A stretch of DNA of 20,362 bases from Synergistaceae bacterium (GTDB lineage Bacteria > Synergistota > Synergistia > Synergistales > Aminobacteriaceae): the NCBI GenBank assembly GCA_017475805.1, contig JAFVEW010000033.1, positions 1-20,362 of the forward strand, given 5' to 3'. Under the pieces are notes generated by a model. That model searched no databases and was not told the origin of the DNA. It saw only the letters and a program-made list of their open reading frames with translations. How positions within the stretch are numbered: the first letter of the stretch is position 1; every line of letters starts with the position of its first letter. Positions 1 to 6,833 of this stretch are shown piece after piece. The position numbers and the translations under genes are program-made.

Positions 1-1528
1 CTTTGTTCATGGCTTTTTTTAGAGCGTCGCCAAGAGTGTCTGAATTAAGCTCGATGATTAAATCATTATTAGCATCGGCTGCTTTGAACTCCATGAACAT
101 TCTTTCAAGGCTGTCAATGGCTTTCAAACCTTCTTCGATAGCAATTTGACGCATAGGCTCAACGCCGCCGCCTCTCGCTATGATTTCGACGACTCCTGAA
201 GCATTTTCAGGAATTATTAACTCTGCCGTTTTTTCGATGACGTCAGAACGCCATCCGCGCATTTTAATTTTAACCTCTACTTTGTCGCCGGGCTTTGCAC
301 TCGCAGGGACTTCAACGTCCTCGATTCTTAAAATTTTTGGCTGTTGAGTAGCTTCGACATTCAAAATAAATCCTGAAGGCATAGTCTCATTAAACGGCTG
401 AGTCATATAAGTGTCAATAATTTCGATAGAGTCTTTTAATGCTTCGTTGACGACGTCTTCATCAGAGAAAAAAATATCGCTGCGTGCAAAACCGTTTGAG
501 ACAGCACCGCCGTCAATTCTTAAATTTACGCTCATAGTGCCTTGACCTTTGCGTCCCCAAGCCTCAGTGATTAAGCCTTTATAAACGCCTTCAATTAATT
601 TTGCGCTCAAAAATTCGTCAGGGACTACGCGGAATTTATATTTGCTTTGTTTGCCGGTGTCAAGATTCTTAAATCTTAATTCGGCCTCGAACGATTGCGG
701 AAAGACTCCGGCTTGGCCTCCGATAGCTGCTTCTCTATCTTGAGTTACAATGCCGTTGATATATAGAGGACTTGCTAACTTAAATGGAAATGAATAGCTG
801 TCGACAGTTTCATGAATGAAAGTTCGAGCCGCAGGATAAGCAGAGCCTCCGCGATTCAAAAATTCATGGCCGAAGGCTAAAAATTTTCCGTCTTTCGATG
901 TTGACGTTATTGTTCCTGCCGCAGAAATTTCAACGTCGCCCCAAACTAATAATGCCGAAACAGCATCGCCGTGCTTAAATTTTTCATTTTTAATTTCGAG
1001 CTGTCCTGAGCCCGTCGAAAGTCCTTGATTGATATTGAGGCCAAGAACTTTGCTTAAATTTGAAACGGAGTCCGAGTTCATACCGGCGATAGAAAGATTA
1101 AAGGCTTTTAACTCCTCATTCCTAACCCCTAACTCCTCACTGTTATAGCTTTCTATCATTGCCTCGATAGGCGTAACGATTGCTAAAGATTGATCTGAGT
1201 TATCCCAGCCGCTGCGGATACCGCCGACTAACTTATTTTTTATGAAAACAGGTGAGCCGCTCATGCCTTGAGAGAGTTTATTTTTGTTTGTGAATTTAAT
1301 TAAAATTTTGTCTTTCATGATTGCGCCGGGCTTTTCAGGAATAAGGCTGACGATTTTAACGGGAATTTTTGTAGGTTCAGTGCCTTTCACGACCGTTAAA
1401 GCGTAGCCTGTCATGCCCGGTTTAAGTTCACTCGTTTTCATAACCGGCTGCTCAGGTATAAATTTTTCAGCACAAGCCGCGCCGCAAAAGATAAATATAA
1501 AAATTAATGTGTAAATGATTTTCTTCAT
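1..1528 (-). CDS. SpoIVB/S55-type peptidase domain protein, exported (C-terminus cut by window edge)
   Basis: About 509 residues are visible, with no stop before the window edge. The start ATG at 1528-1526 is followed by a signal peptide (two Lys, hydrophobic core, ACA/E signal peptidase I-like site near residue 20). Next comes a segment beginning LKPGMTGYALTVVKGTEP (36-53), a QGMSGSPVF motif (87-95) and an IVTPIEAMI segment (117-125). A second region carries FLAFGHEFLNRGG (217-228). GMSGSP and a GH motif are hallmarks of peptidase family S55 (SpoIVB), and this arrangement matches proteins usually labelled 'SpoIVB peptidase S55 domain-containing'. The substrate is unknown; a periplasmic or extracytoplasmic location is inferred. 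In this protein the Ser motif precedes the His motif. Residues about 129-140 are encoded by a 7-bp repeat array. The gene starts 29 bp after the prfB stop, so the two are probably co-transcribed. SD-like AGGAAG lies 11 bases before the ATG, within the second repeat array. Confidence 0.75.
   Translation of the reverse strand, partial: MKKIIYTLIFIFIFCGAACAEKFIPEQPVMKTSELKPGMTGYALTVVKGTEPTKIPVKIVSLIPEKPGAIMKDKILIKFTNKNKLSQGMSGSPVFIKNKLVGGIRSGWDNSDQSLAIVTPIEAMIESYNSEELGVRNEELKAFNLSIAGMNSDSVSNLSKVLGLNINQGLSTGSGQLEIKNEKFKHGDAVSALLVWGDVEISAAGTITSTSKDGKFLAFGHEFLNRGGSAYPAARTFIHETVDSYSFPFKLASPLYINGIVTQDREAAIGGQAGVFPQSFEAELRFKNLDTGKQSKYKFRVVPDEFLSAKLIEGVYKGLITEAWGRKGQGTMSVNLRIDGGAVSNGFARSDIFFSDEDVVNEALKDSIEIIDTYMTQPFNETMPSGFILNVEATQQPKILRIEDVEVPASAKPGDKVEVKIKMRGWRSDVIEKTAELIIPENASGVVEIIARGGGVEPMRQIAIEEGLKAIDSLERMFMEFKAADANNDLIIELNSDTLGDALKKAMNK
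1109..1141. repeat. 7-bp repeat array inside the S55-type coding region
   Basis: On the plus strand the units are TAACTCC, TCATTCC, TAACCCC and TAACTCC, followed by a partial TCACT; the consensus is T(A/C)A(C/T)(C/T)CC with a strict 7-base period. On the coding (minus) strand it is G-rich and translates to EELGVRNEEL in the S55-type protein. The same unit recurs at 1537-1565, 5363-5397 and 14235-14248. Confidence 0.85.
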
Positions 1529-1536
1529 TTCGATTT

Positions 1537-1565
1537 TAACTTCCTACTTCCTAACTCCTAATTTC
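1537..1565. repeat. 7-bp repeat array at the prfB / S55 junction
   Basis: Plus-strand units include TACTTCC, TAACTCC and TAATTTC, preceded by an 8-base variant TAACTTCC. On the minus strand the array contains the TAG stop of prfB (1560-1558) and the last prfB codons. It also contains AGGAAG about 11 bases before the ATG of the downstream S55-type gene, so it spans the whole short intercistronic gap. Confidence 0.8.
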
Positions 1566-2668
1566 TACTTGCATTTATGGCCTTTTGTTTCAAAAATTCC
1601 ATAATGAAATCATTTATATCGCCGTCGAGAACAGATTGAATATTTCCTTTTTCAAAATTCGTCCTGTGATCTTTAACGAGAGTGTAAGGGTGCAGAACAT
1701 AACTGCGAATTTGACTGCCCCAAGTTGATTCTTTTTTGTCGCCGACAATTGAGTCTAATTCCTGCTTACGTTCCTGCAAAGCCAATTCATATAATCTGCT
1801 CTTTAAGACGTGCATAGCAGTTTGACGATTTTGAATTTGAGAGCGTTCGTTTTGACATGTTACGACAATTCCCGAAGGAATATGAGTGATTCTTACCGCT
1901 GAGTCAGTTCTGTTGACGTATTGACCGCCGGCACCGCTTGCCCTGAATGTATCGACTTTCAAATCTTCAGGTTTAATTTCGATATCGACATCATCAGAAA
2001 ATTCCGGTGAAACTAAAACAGAAGCAAAACTTGTGTGTCTTCGATGAGCAGAATCAAAAGGCGAAATTCTGACAAGCCTGTGAACTCCGCGCTCGGCCTT
2101 TAAGAATCCGTAAGCATAATCGCCGTTAATCATGACAGTAGCGTTTTTAATCCCTTCGCCTTCGTCAGCAGTAGCTTCGATTACGTTAGCTTTGAAGCCT
2201 TCTCTCTCACAGTATCTTAAATACATTCGCAGCAACATTCCTGCCCAGTCTTGAGAATCGAGTCCTCCTGAGCCTGCATGAATCATTAAAATAGCGTTGG
2301 CGTTGTCGTGTTCTTCATTGAGTAATAATAAAAGGTTAGAGCGTTCTAATTCGTCGCGGAGTTTTGCGGCATTGTCTCGAAATTCTTTTTCTAATTCGCT
2401 ATCTTGAGACTCGGCTAATAATTCTTCGAGAGTTACTAAGTCGTCAAAAGAATTTTTGATTTTTTTCCAGCTTTCGAGCCGCGAATTAACCTGCGAAAGT
2501 TCTTTCAAAATATCTTCGCGGCTTTTAGAAGTCCAAAAATCGGGCTTTGAAGTTTCCTCCGTGAGAGCCTTAGAGCGTGCTGCTAAAGTTTCAAGGTCAA
2601 AGACTGTCCTGCACGTTCTGAACAAGTCCGCGCAGTTCTTCCAGTTCTGATTTAATATTTATGTCCAT
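1558..2668 (-). CDS. prfB: Peptide chain release factor 2 (RF2), with programmed +1 frameshift
   Basis: RF2 recognises UGA and UAA in the ribosomal A site and triggers peptide release. The reading frame opens at ATG 2668-2666 and gives 23 residues (MDINIKSEL...VQDSL). It meets an in-frame TGA at 2599-2597 in the context CTT TGA C and resumes in the +1 frame as DLETLAARS. The full product is 369 residues, the usual RF2 length. Family signatures are the SPF anticodon-like tripeptide (about 202-204) and the GGQ motif (about 247-249, AGGQYVN). A conventional caller would start at 2625 and replace the true N-terminus with a spurious MFRTCRTVF. The frameshift is the known autoregulatory device: low RF2 allows slippage past UGA. 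The 3' end lies in a 7-bp repeat array, and the S55-type gene follows after 29 bp. Confidence 0.96.
2596..2602 (-). promoter_or_regulatory. prfB programmed +1 frameshift site (CTT TGA C)
   Basis: Minus-strand heptamer CTTTGAC: CTT 2602-2600, TGA 2599-2597, C 2596. Skipping T2599 joins the frame from ATG 2668 to the long downstream RF2 frame. This matches the conserved bacterial prfB slip site. The upstream SD-like stimulator is weak here: only AGGA in CAGGACAGT, rather than the AGGGGG of E. coli. Confidence 0.95.
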
Positions 2669-2747
2669 AAAAAAATTTTTGCTTCTTTCTAAAATATTTC
2701 GATTTTCAATTTTATATTTCTAATTTTTTAGAATGATAGCACAGCGA

Positions 2748-3659
2748 TTAAAATAAAAGAGTCAAAATCGGAACACTAAATAACGAAATTATTGTCGAGA
2801 CAGCCACGCAGCGCGCCGCAAATTGATAATCTTTTCCATATTTCTCGGCGATTATTTCAGTGTTTGCAGCCGCAGGCATCGCCGTCAAAACTACAACAAC
2901 CTGCCATAAAATATCTTGAACTCCAGCTGCCCGCAAAATTACTAAATATATCAAAGGCTGAACAACAAGCCTAACTAACGTTAATTTGAAAGCATCAATA
3001 TCGAGAGCGTCTTTTAGGTTAGCTTCACCTAACGCCGCGCCTATTATTATCATTGATAGAGGCCCGGTCATGTCGCCCATATTTTTTATAGCTGTTGCGA
3101 CAACGCCCGGCAGTTTGAACGGCGAGAACATTAAAATTATTCCTATAAAAACAACGTCAAGGCTCGGAGTTTTTAATAAAATTTTCATTTTTTCTTTGAA
3201 ATTTCCTTCATCGACAAATAAAGAAAGTCCCGCAGTCCAAATTAAAATTCTCACGGGCAATAAATAAAACGACGTGAAAAAAACTCCTTCTGTTCCGAAC
3301 ACCGACGCGACTATAGGCATTCCGGCATTGCCAGCATTAGAGAACATCGTAGCAAATTCTAAAACGGCCTTGCGGTTCTTAGGAGCTTTCCGCCAAAAAA
3401 TTTTTCCTGAAAGCCAAGCGATAATAAAACAAACAACAGAAATTATCATGATTTCACCGGCGGCAATAAGCTGGTTAATATCCGCTTCAACGTTAAAAGA
3501 AATTAATATCATGCAAGGAAGCGTTATATCAAGCAATAAATTTATAAAACTAATTCGGCCTTCATGATTTAATAATTTTGCCTTAGCCATTATTATTCCT
3601 GTCATTACATAGACAAACATCAAGGACTGAGTGTTAAGCATTCTCTCAAAAATATTCAT
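2748..3659 (-). CDS. AEC (auxin efflux carrier) family permease
   Basis: A 303-residue integral membrane protein with about ten hydrophobic segments in two halves, separated by a more polar centre (about 145-160). The motif NAGNAGMP (108-115) in the first half, and TAMPAAANTEIIAEKYG near the C-terminus, are typical of the AEC/PIN-like family. These are inner-membrane transporters, in bacteria often for malate, malonate or other organic acids. The substrate cannot be read from the sequence, and 'auxin' is only the family name. The ATG at 3659 has SD-like GAGGG eight bases upstream. The gene sits 79 bp upstream of prfB on the same strand, so shared transcription is possible. The upstream SprA-related gene has its own terminator (3709-3751), so this permease probably begins a new unit, but I see no clear promoter in the short gap. 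Confidence 0.88.
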   Translation of the reverse strand: MNIFERMLNTQSLMFVYVMTGIIMAKAKLLNHEGRISFINLLLDITLPCMILISFNVEADINQLIAAGEIMIISVVCFIIAWLSGKIFWRKAPKNRKAVLEFATMFSNAGNAGMPIVASVFGTEGVFFTSFYLLPVRILIWTAGLSLFVDEGNFKEKMKILLKTPSLDVVFIGIILMFSPFKLPGVVATAIKNMGDMTGPLSMIIIGAALGEANLKDALDIDAFKLTLVRLVVQPLIYLVILRAAGVQDILWQVVVVLTAMPAAANTEIIAEKYGKDYQFAARCVAVSTIISLFSVPILTLLF

Positions 3660-3708
3660 GTAAAAATCCCTCTTTATCTTTAATTTATCTTTGATAACTG
3701 AATTTTAA

Positions 3709-3751
3709 TAAAAAAAATTTCCTCCGGATTTTGCGCGAGTAGCCGGGGGAA
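3709..3751 (-). terminator. Rho-independent terminator after the SprA-related gene
   Basis: Read on the minus strand: TTCCCCCGG, a 15-base loop, CCGGAGGAA, then an A3/T8 tract. The nine-position stem has one central C·A mismatch on this strand (it would be U·G on the plus strand). It lies about 40 bp past the stop at 3790. The T tract favours minus-strand function. Confidence 0.65.
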
Positions 3752-3789
3752 TTCTTATTCGTAGAATATAAGATTAAGCATTTTCTTGT

Positions 3790-4719
3790 TTAGGCGGCAG
3801 GCATCAAGCTTTGTATTTCCATTTCCATAACGGACGCTTTCACGGAAGTAACGCCGTCTTTGTTGATGTCATACTGTGCTTGTTCATCTTTCCTGCTTAC
3901 GGGTTCGATGATGGGTGTACCTTTAGCGACTTCGGCCTTAAATTCTTCGGAATTTTCGTTAATAATTTCCTGTCTAGCCTTTGAAGCTATGGCTGCTGCT
4001 TTAGCTGCTACCTGTCTGTCTTGTCCTGAAGGATCTGCTGGAGCGTTCGCTGCGCGTTGGACTTGCTGCATATTTCTTAGAGTTTCTTCCGGAGTTCGTC
4101 CTTCTTTGAGTTTAATCGGGACTTCGCCGCCGGTGATATAACTCTTGCCATCGGGACCTTCGGTGTAGGAGTAGCTGACTCCGCCGCCTAATTCTCCTGC
4201 TGCAGCTTGGTGAGCAGCTTCGTGAGCAACGACTTCACGCTGAATATTCTCAAGCTCTTTCTCCTGAGCTTCTTTTTGGTCTTCAGCTTCGTCTTCTTTC
4301 TTAGCTTCTTCGCGGCGTTCAGTTTCAGCCTTAATAATATTCTGAGTGTTTTCTGCGGCTTTGTTTTCGTTTAGGGCTTCGGCTTCCTGCGCTTCTTGTT
4401 TCTTTGCTTGCAAATCCTCGTGCATGACTCCGCCGCTGACTCGATTCAAGTCTTCCTCGCTGCCTTTCATAGTAACAGACGCGCCGACAATGTAGCGTTT
4501 TCCGTCAGTTCCTAATGAATAGTGATAGACCGTGTGAACTTTTGCATCGTTGCCTAACTTAGCCTTAAGGCTTTCTTCTTCAGCTAAAATTTCCTGCTCT
4601 TTTTGTTGTTTAGACTGGTCAAAATCTTCGACGTCTTCAACATTTTGAAGATTTTTAATTCGCCCGATGCTCTGGACAGGTTCTAAATACCCTGCCGACA
4701 GCATTGATGTAACCTGCAT
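3790..4719 (-). CDS. SprA-related putative metalloprotease (HExxH protein)
   Basis: The product has 309 residues from ATG 4719. A GTG in frame at 4728 lies inside the strong SD (AAGGAGG, eight bases before the ATG) and is rejected. Residues about 100-165 form a highly charged Glu/Lys/Ala-rich segment, probably coiled coil. Next is VVAHEAAHQAAAGELGG with a zincin-type HExxH (His166, Glu167, His170), then SYSYTEGPDGKSYITGGEVPI and an ADPSGQDRQVAAKA segment. This is the arrangement of the SprA-related family, annotated elsewhere as putative metalloprotease. Proteolysis has not been shown from sequence and the third zinc ligand is not obvious. There is no signal peptide. Residues about 65-93 (HYSLGTDGKRYIVGASV) look like a degenerate copy of the segment after HExxH. 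The gene follows a pilin-like gene by 56 bp and may have its own promoter. Confidence 0.82.
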   Translation of the reverse strand: MQVTSMLSAGYLEPVQSIGRIKNLQNVEDVEDFDQSKQQKEQEILAEEESLKAKLGNDAKVHTVYHYSLGTDGKRYIVGASVTMKGSEEDLNRVSGGVMHEDLQAKKQEAQEAEALNENKAAENTQNIIKAETERREEAKKEDEAEDQKEAQEKELENIQREVVAHEAAHQAAAGELGGGVSYSYTEGPDGKSYITGGEVPIKLKEGRTPEETLRNMQQVQRAANAPADPSGQDRQVAAKAAAIASKARQEIINENSEEFKAEVAKGTPIIEPVSRKDEQAQYDINKDGVTSVKASVMEMEIQSLMPAA

Positions 4720-4752
4720 GTTTCTCACCTCCTTCTTACGTAGTTTGCGTAT

Positions 4753-4758
4753 ATTATA
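4753..4758 (-). promoter_or_regulatory. Possible -10 element for the SprA-related gene
   Basis: Minus-strand TATAAT, 34 bases before the ATG at 4719, in the gap after the preceding pilin-like gene. There is no good -35 at 16-18 bases, so this is a weak candidate. Read-through from the upstream pilin/holA run is equally possible. Confidence 0.3.
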
Positions 4759-4775
4759 CTAAAATTTTATAAGAA

Positions 4776-5303
4776 TTAATAATTAAACGTAATGACGTGT
4801 ATGTAAACGACACTGCCGTTTGTGTATGTTTTCAACTTACCTTCGCTTTCTTGAAAAAGATTTTGAGACTCGCGGGCTTTGTCTTCTAATTTAGCTTTTA
4901 TCTTGGCGTGTTCGCTGTCGCTTTTGAGATGATAACAGACGTACCATGCCGGTTTTCCTTCATTATTGTTTTTATCTAATATCTCATAGCAGCCGCCGCT
5001 ATTGCCAATCGTTACATCCCCGACGAAAAATTTTCTTATTTTATCTTGGCCATCGGAAGACGAAAAATAAGTTTTCAAGTCCGTACCGTTGATTTTGCCG
5101 TTTTTATCGACTTTATCACTATTATCTTTATACCAGTTTAGAGCAAAAATTTTGAGGTTTGTTAAAGCACTGACAATCTTTGTGGCCTTTGCTGCTGCTT
5201 GAGATTCTCCGCCCGCAAGCATTACCATAGTGCTAAGGATTACGACGATGATTATAACGATTAAAAGTTCAACGAGCGTGAACGCATTTTTTTTATGTCC
5301 CAT
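4776..5303 (-). CDS. Type IV pilin-like protein (prepilin N-methylation motif), copy A
   Basis: The product has 175 residues. The N-terminus has a short basic leader (MGHKKNA) and then FTLVELLIVIIIVVILS: the prepilin peptidase recognition site, Glu at mature position 5 and the hydrophobic alpha-1 helix of type IV pilins and pseudopilins. The residue before the cleavage site is Ala, not the usual Gly. The globular part shares landmarks with three paralogues at 6834-8820: LNWYKDNSDKV (about 55-65), AWYVCYHL followed by a charged helix (KIKAKLEDKARE), and a final hydrophobic strand (VVYIHVITF). It probably acts as a minor pilin or pseudopilin in the envelope after processing; no pilus ATPase, platform protein or peptidase is in the window. 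It lies 95 bp after holA, with a 7-bp repeat array in the gap. Its SD is GGGAGAA. Confidence 0.85.
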   Translation of the reverse strand: MGHKKNAFTLVELLIVIIIVVILSTMVMLAGGESQAAAKATKIVSALTNLKIFALNWYKDNSDKVDKNGKINGTDLKTYFSSSDGQDKIRKFFVGDVTIGNSGGCYEILDKNNNEGKPAWYVCYHLKSDSEHAKIKAKLEDKARESQNLFQESEGKLKTYTNGSVVYIHVITFNY

Positions 5304-5362
5304 GAAAAATTCTCCCGACTAACTAAAAAATTTTATAGCTTAAGATGCTTAATTTTATAACA

Positions 5363-5397
5363 AAACTCCTCACCACTCACCCCTAACTCCTAATTTT
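5363..5397. repeat. 7-bp repeat array between holA and pilin copy A
   Basis: Plus-strand units AAACTCC, TCACCAC, TCACCCC, TAACTCC and TAATTTT: five near-copies of the heptamer seen at 1109, 1537 and 14235. The array abuts the holA stop codon (5401-5399) but lies 60 bases upstream of the next start codon, so here it supplies neither stop nor SD. Confidence 0.8.
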
Positions 5398-5398
5398 T

Positions 5399-6319
5399 TT
5401 ACACTTTCGCCATTAATTCCCAAATAATTAATTCAAAACCTTGCCAAGATTCGGCTCTGCCTGTTTTTTCAAGAAAAGATAACCGTGCGGCTTTAGCCAT
5501 GAAAATTTTAATTTTATCTGCACCAAAATTTTTTAGAGCGAGCTGTGCTTTTTTTGCTGCGTAGTCTCTTGTTCCGAGAGCCTTCAAGATTTCGTTTGAA
5601 AAATTTTTATTGAAACACGAAAGCATTAACGCAGGTCTTAACCTGTTAGCTATGGCCGTAAGCGCAGGCAAAATTGAATCTTCGCTTCTTAAATATTTCA
5701 AAGCCCGTGAGACATCAAAAATATTATTCGCGCAAACGCCGTCAAGAAACATTAAAAGCGAACTTCCGCCCTCATCGAACGAAAGATTTTGAACGTCTTG
5801 TAATTTAATATCACGGCCTTCGGAATAAAGAGCGAGTTTATTAATCTCGGAGCGTAATTCTTCTTGAGAGTCTATACTGTCAGATAATAATTGCGCGGCA
5901 TCATAATCAAGATTAAATTTTTGTTCTTTAGCTAATTTAATAAGCCATTTAGGACGCTCCCAAGGTGAAATTTGAGCTTCGGGCTTGATTAGTTCTATAG
6001 AATCTTTAATAACTTTCAGGTTTTTTGTATCCGAGTTAAAAATTAAAATTAAAACACAGTCGGCTTTGTCGTCTTCGATCAAATTCACAAGGGCTTCAGG
6101 AAATTCGCCGAGAGCTTCAGAGTTTTCAATCACGATTACTTCTCGCTGAACAAAAAGTCCGGGAGTTACAGCAGTCTCGAATAATTTATTCCAAGTCCCG
6201 AAATTTTGAGCATCATAGCGGGCATTTAGCGGCCAATTTTTTTTCTCTAATTCTTTTAATTTTTCAGCTAATTGACGACGCTGTGATTCAGAATTTTCGA
6301 TTGCTATTATGTGTGGCAT
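5399..6319 (-). CDS. holA: DNA polymerase III subunit delta
   Basis: A 306-residue protein with the features of HolA, the clamp-loader subunit that opens the beta sliding clamp. There is an N-terminal AAA+-like domain without Walker motifs (PHIIAIEN start, then FVQREVIVIENSEAL near 57-71). Next is a segment typical of delta subunits (RPKWLIKLAKEQKFNLDY, then EELRSEINKLALYSEGRDI near 152-172). The C-terminal collar domain contains IANRLRPALM and YAAKKAQLALKNFG. Length is slightly below the usual 320-345. The ATG at 6319 lies two bases after the stop of the RelE-type toxin gene and has no good SD, so translation is probably coupled to the toxin gene. A replication gene in this position is unusual. 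A 7-bp repeat array follows directly. Confidence 0.85.
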   Translation of the reverse strand: MPHIIAIENSESQRRQLAEKLKELEKKNWPLNARYDAQNFGTWNKLFETAVTPGLFVQREVIVIENSEALGEFPEALVNLIEDDKADCVLILIFNSDTKNLKVIKDSIELIKPEAQISPWERPKWLIKLAKEQKFNLDYDAAQLLSDSIDSQEELRSEINKLALYSEGRDIKLQDVQNLSFDEGGSSLLMFLDGVCANNIFDVSRALKYLRSEDSILPALTAIANRLRPALMLSCFNKNFSNEILKALGTRDYAAKKAQLALKNFGADKIKIFMAKAARLSFLEKTGRAESWQGFELIIWELMAKV

Positions 6320-6321
6320 GA

Positions 6322-6588
6322 TTAAGTTTTATAAACTTCTCGCCTATGACCGACTTTAACAACAAGAACTAAAAGTTTTTCATTGTTAATTTCGCAAAGC
6401 AACCTATAGTCGCCGACTCTGTATTTCCAGTAGCCGGTAAGACCACCAGTAAGAGACGCGCCGATCGAGTAGGGATTTTCAAGCTCACTTAATTTCTTAA
6501 CGAAATTTATAATTCTCTCACGTATAGGTTTATCGAGCGATTTAAGTTGTTTCTTAGCTGGATTCGTGTAATCAATCGTCCATTTCAT
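6322..6588 (-). CDS. RelE/ParE-superfamily toxin of a type II toxin-antitoxin pair
   Basis: The product has 88 residues. The fold signature is AKKQLKSLDKPIRERI (N-terminal helices), NPYSIGASLTGGLTGYWKYRVGDYRLLCEI (about residues 38-67) and a terminal strand LLVLVVKVGHRREVYKT. The YRL arginine and the HRREVY arginine and tyrosine match positions used for mRNA cleavage in RelE toxins, so ribosome-dependent mRNA interferase activity is the likely function. ParE-type gyrase inhibition cannot be excluded. It overlaps the antitoxin gene by 17 bp, a normal TA arrangement. holA starts two bases after its TAA. Confidence 0.9.
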   Translation of the reverse strand: MKWTIDYTNPAKKQLKSLDKPIRERIINFVKKLSELENPYSIGASLTGGLTGYWKYRVGDYRLLCEINNEKLLVLVVKVGHRREVYKT

Positions 6589-6796
6589 TTAGTTCTCTCT
6601 CAACTTCTTCACTCGAATATGTTTTCACTTTACCAGAGGCAACAAGTGCAGAGATCGTCAAAGCATCTCTGTAATCTTCCCAGTCCCCGAGTGCTTCGTC
6701 TAATGCCTCATAAATAAATTTTTGAGGCGGCTCTTGAGTTACTTCGCTCCATGAATTTAATCTTGCTTCAATTTCCGGCGAAATTTCTATTACCAT
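6572..6796 (-). CDS. RelB-like ribbon-helix-helix antitoxin
   Basis: The product has 74 residues. The N-terminal MVIEISPEIEARLNSWSEV is a short beta-strand followed by a helix, and PPQKFIYEALDEALGDWEDY follows, as in RHH DNA-binding antitoxins of the RelB/StbD type. The acidic C-terminus (SSEEVERELNEMDD) would be the toxin-neutralising tail. SD AGGAG lies eight bases before the ATG. Such antitoxins normally repress their own operon together with the toxin. Only 37 bp separate it from the pilin gene upstream, and I found no convincing operator palindrome there. Confidence 0.87.
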   Translation of the reverse strand: MVIEISPEIEARLNSWSEVTQEPPQKFIYEALDEALGDWEDYRDALTISALVASGKVKTYSSEEVERELNEMDD

Positions 6797-6833
6797 TTTA
6801 ATATCTCCTGTATTTGTTTCTTGAAAATTTATA

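Noticed and set aside
2599..2625. Start of RF2 at ATG 2625 (MFRTCRTVF)
   Set aside because: The upstream frame from 2668 plus the CTTTGAC slip site gives the normal RF2 length and N-terminus.
4720..4728. GTG start nine bases upstream of the ATG for the SprA-related protein
   Set aside because: The GTG lies within the AAGGAGGTG SD itself; the ATG at 4719 has ideal spacing.
5304..5362. TTGTTA...TATAAA pair upstream of pilin copy A as a promoter
   Set aside because: The spacer is about 20 bases, outside the usual range, and the -35 is weak.
6797..6833. Operator palindrome for the RHH antitoxin
   Set aside because: The 37-base gap has only AT-rich partial symmetry and no convincing inverted repeat.
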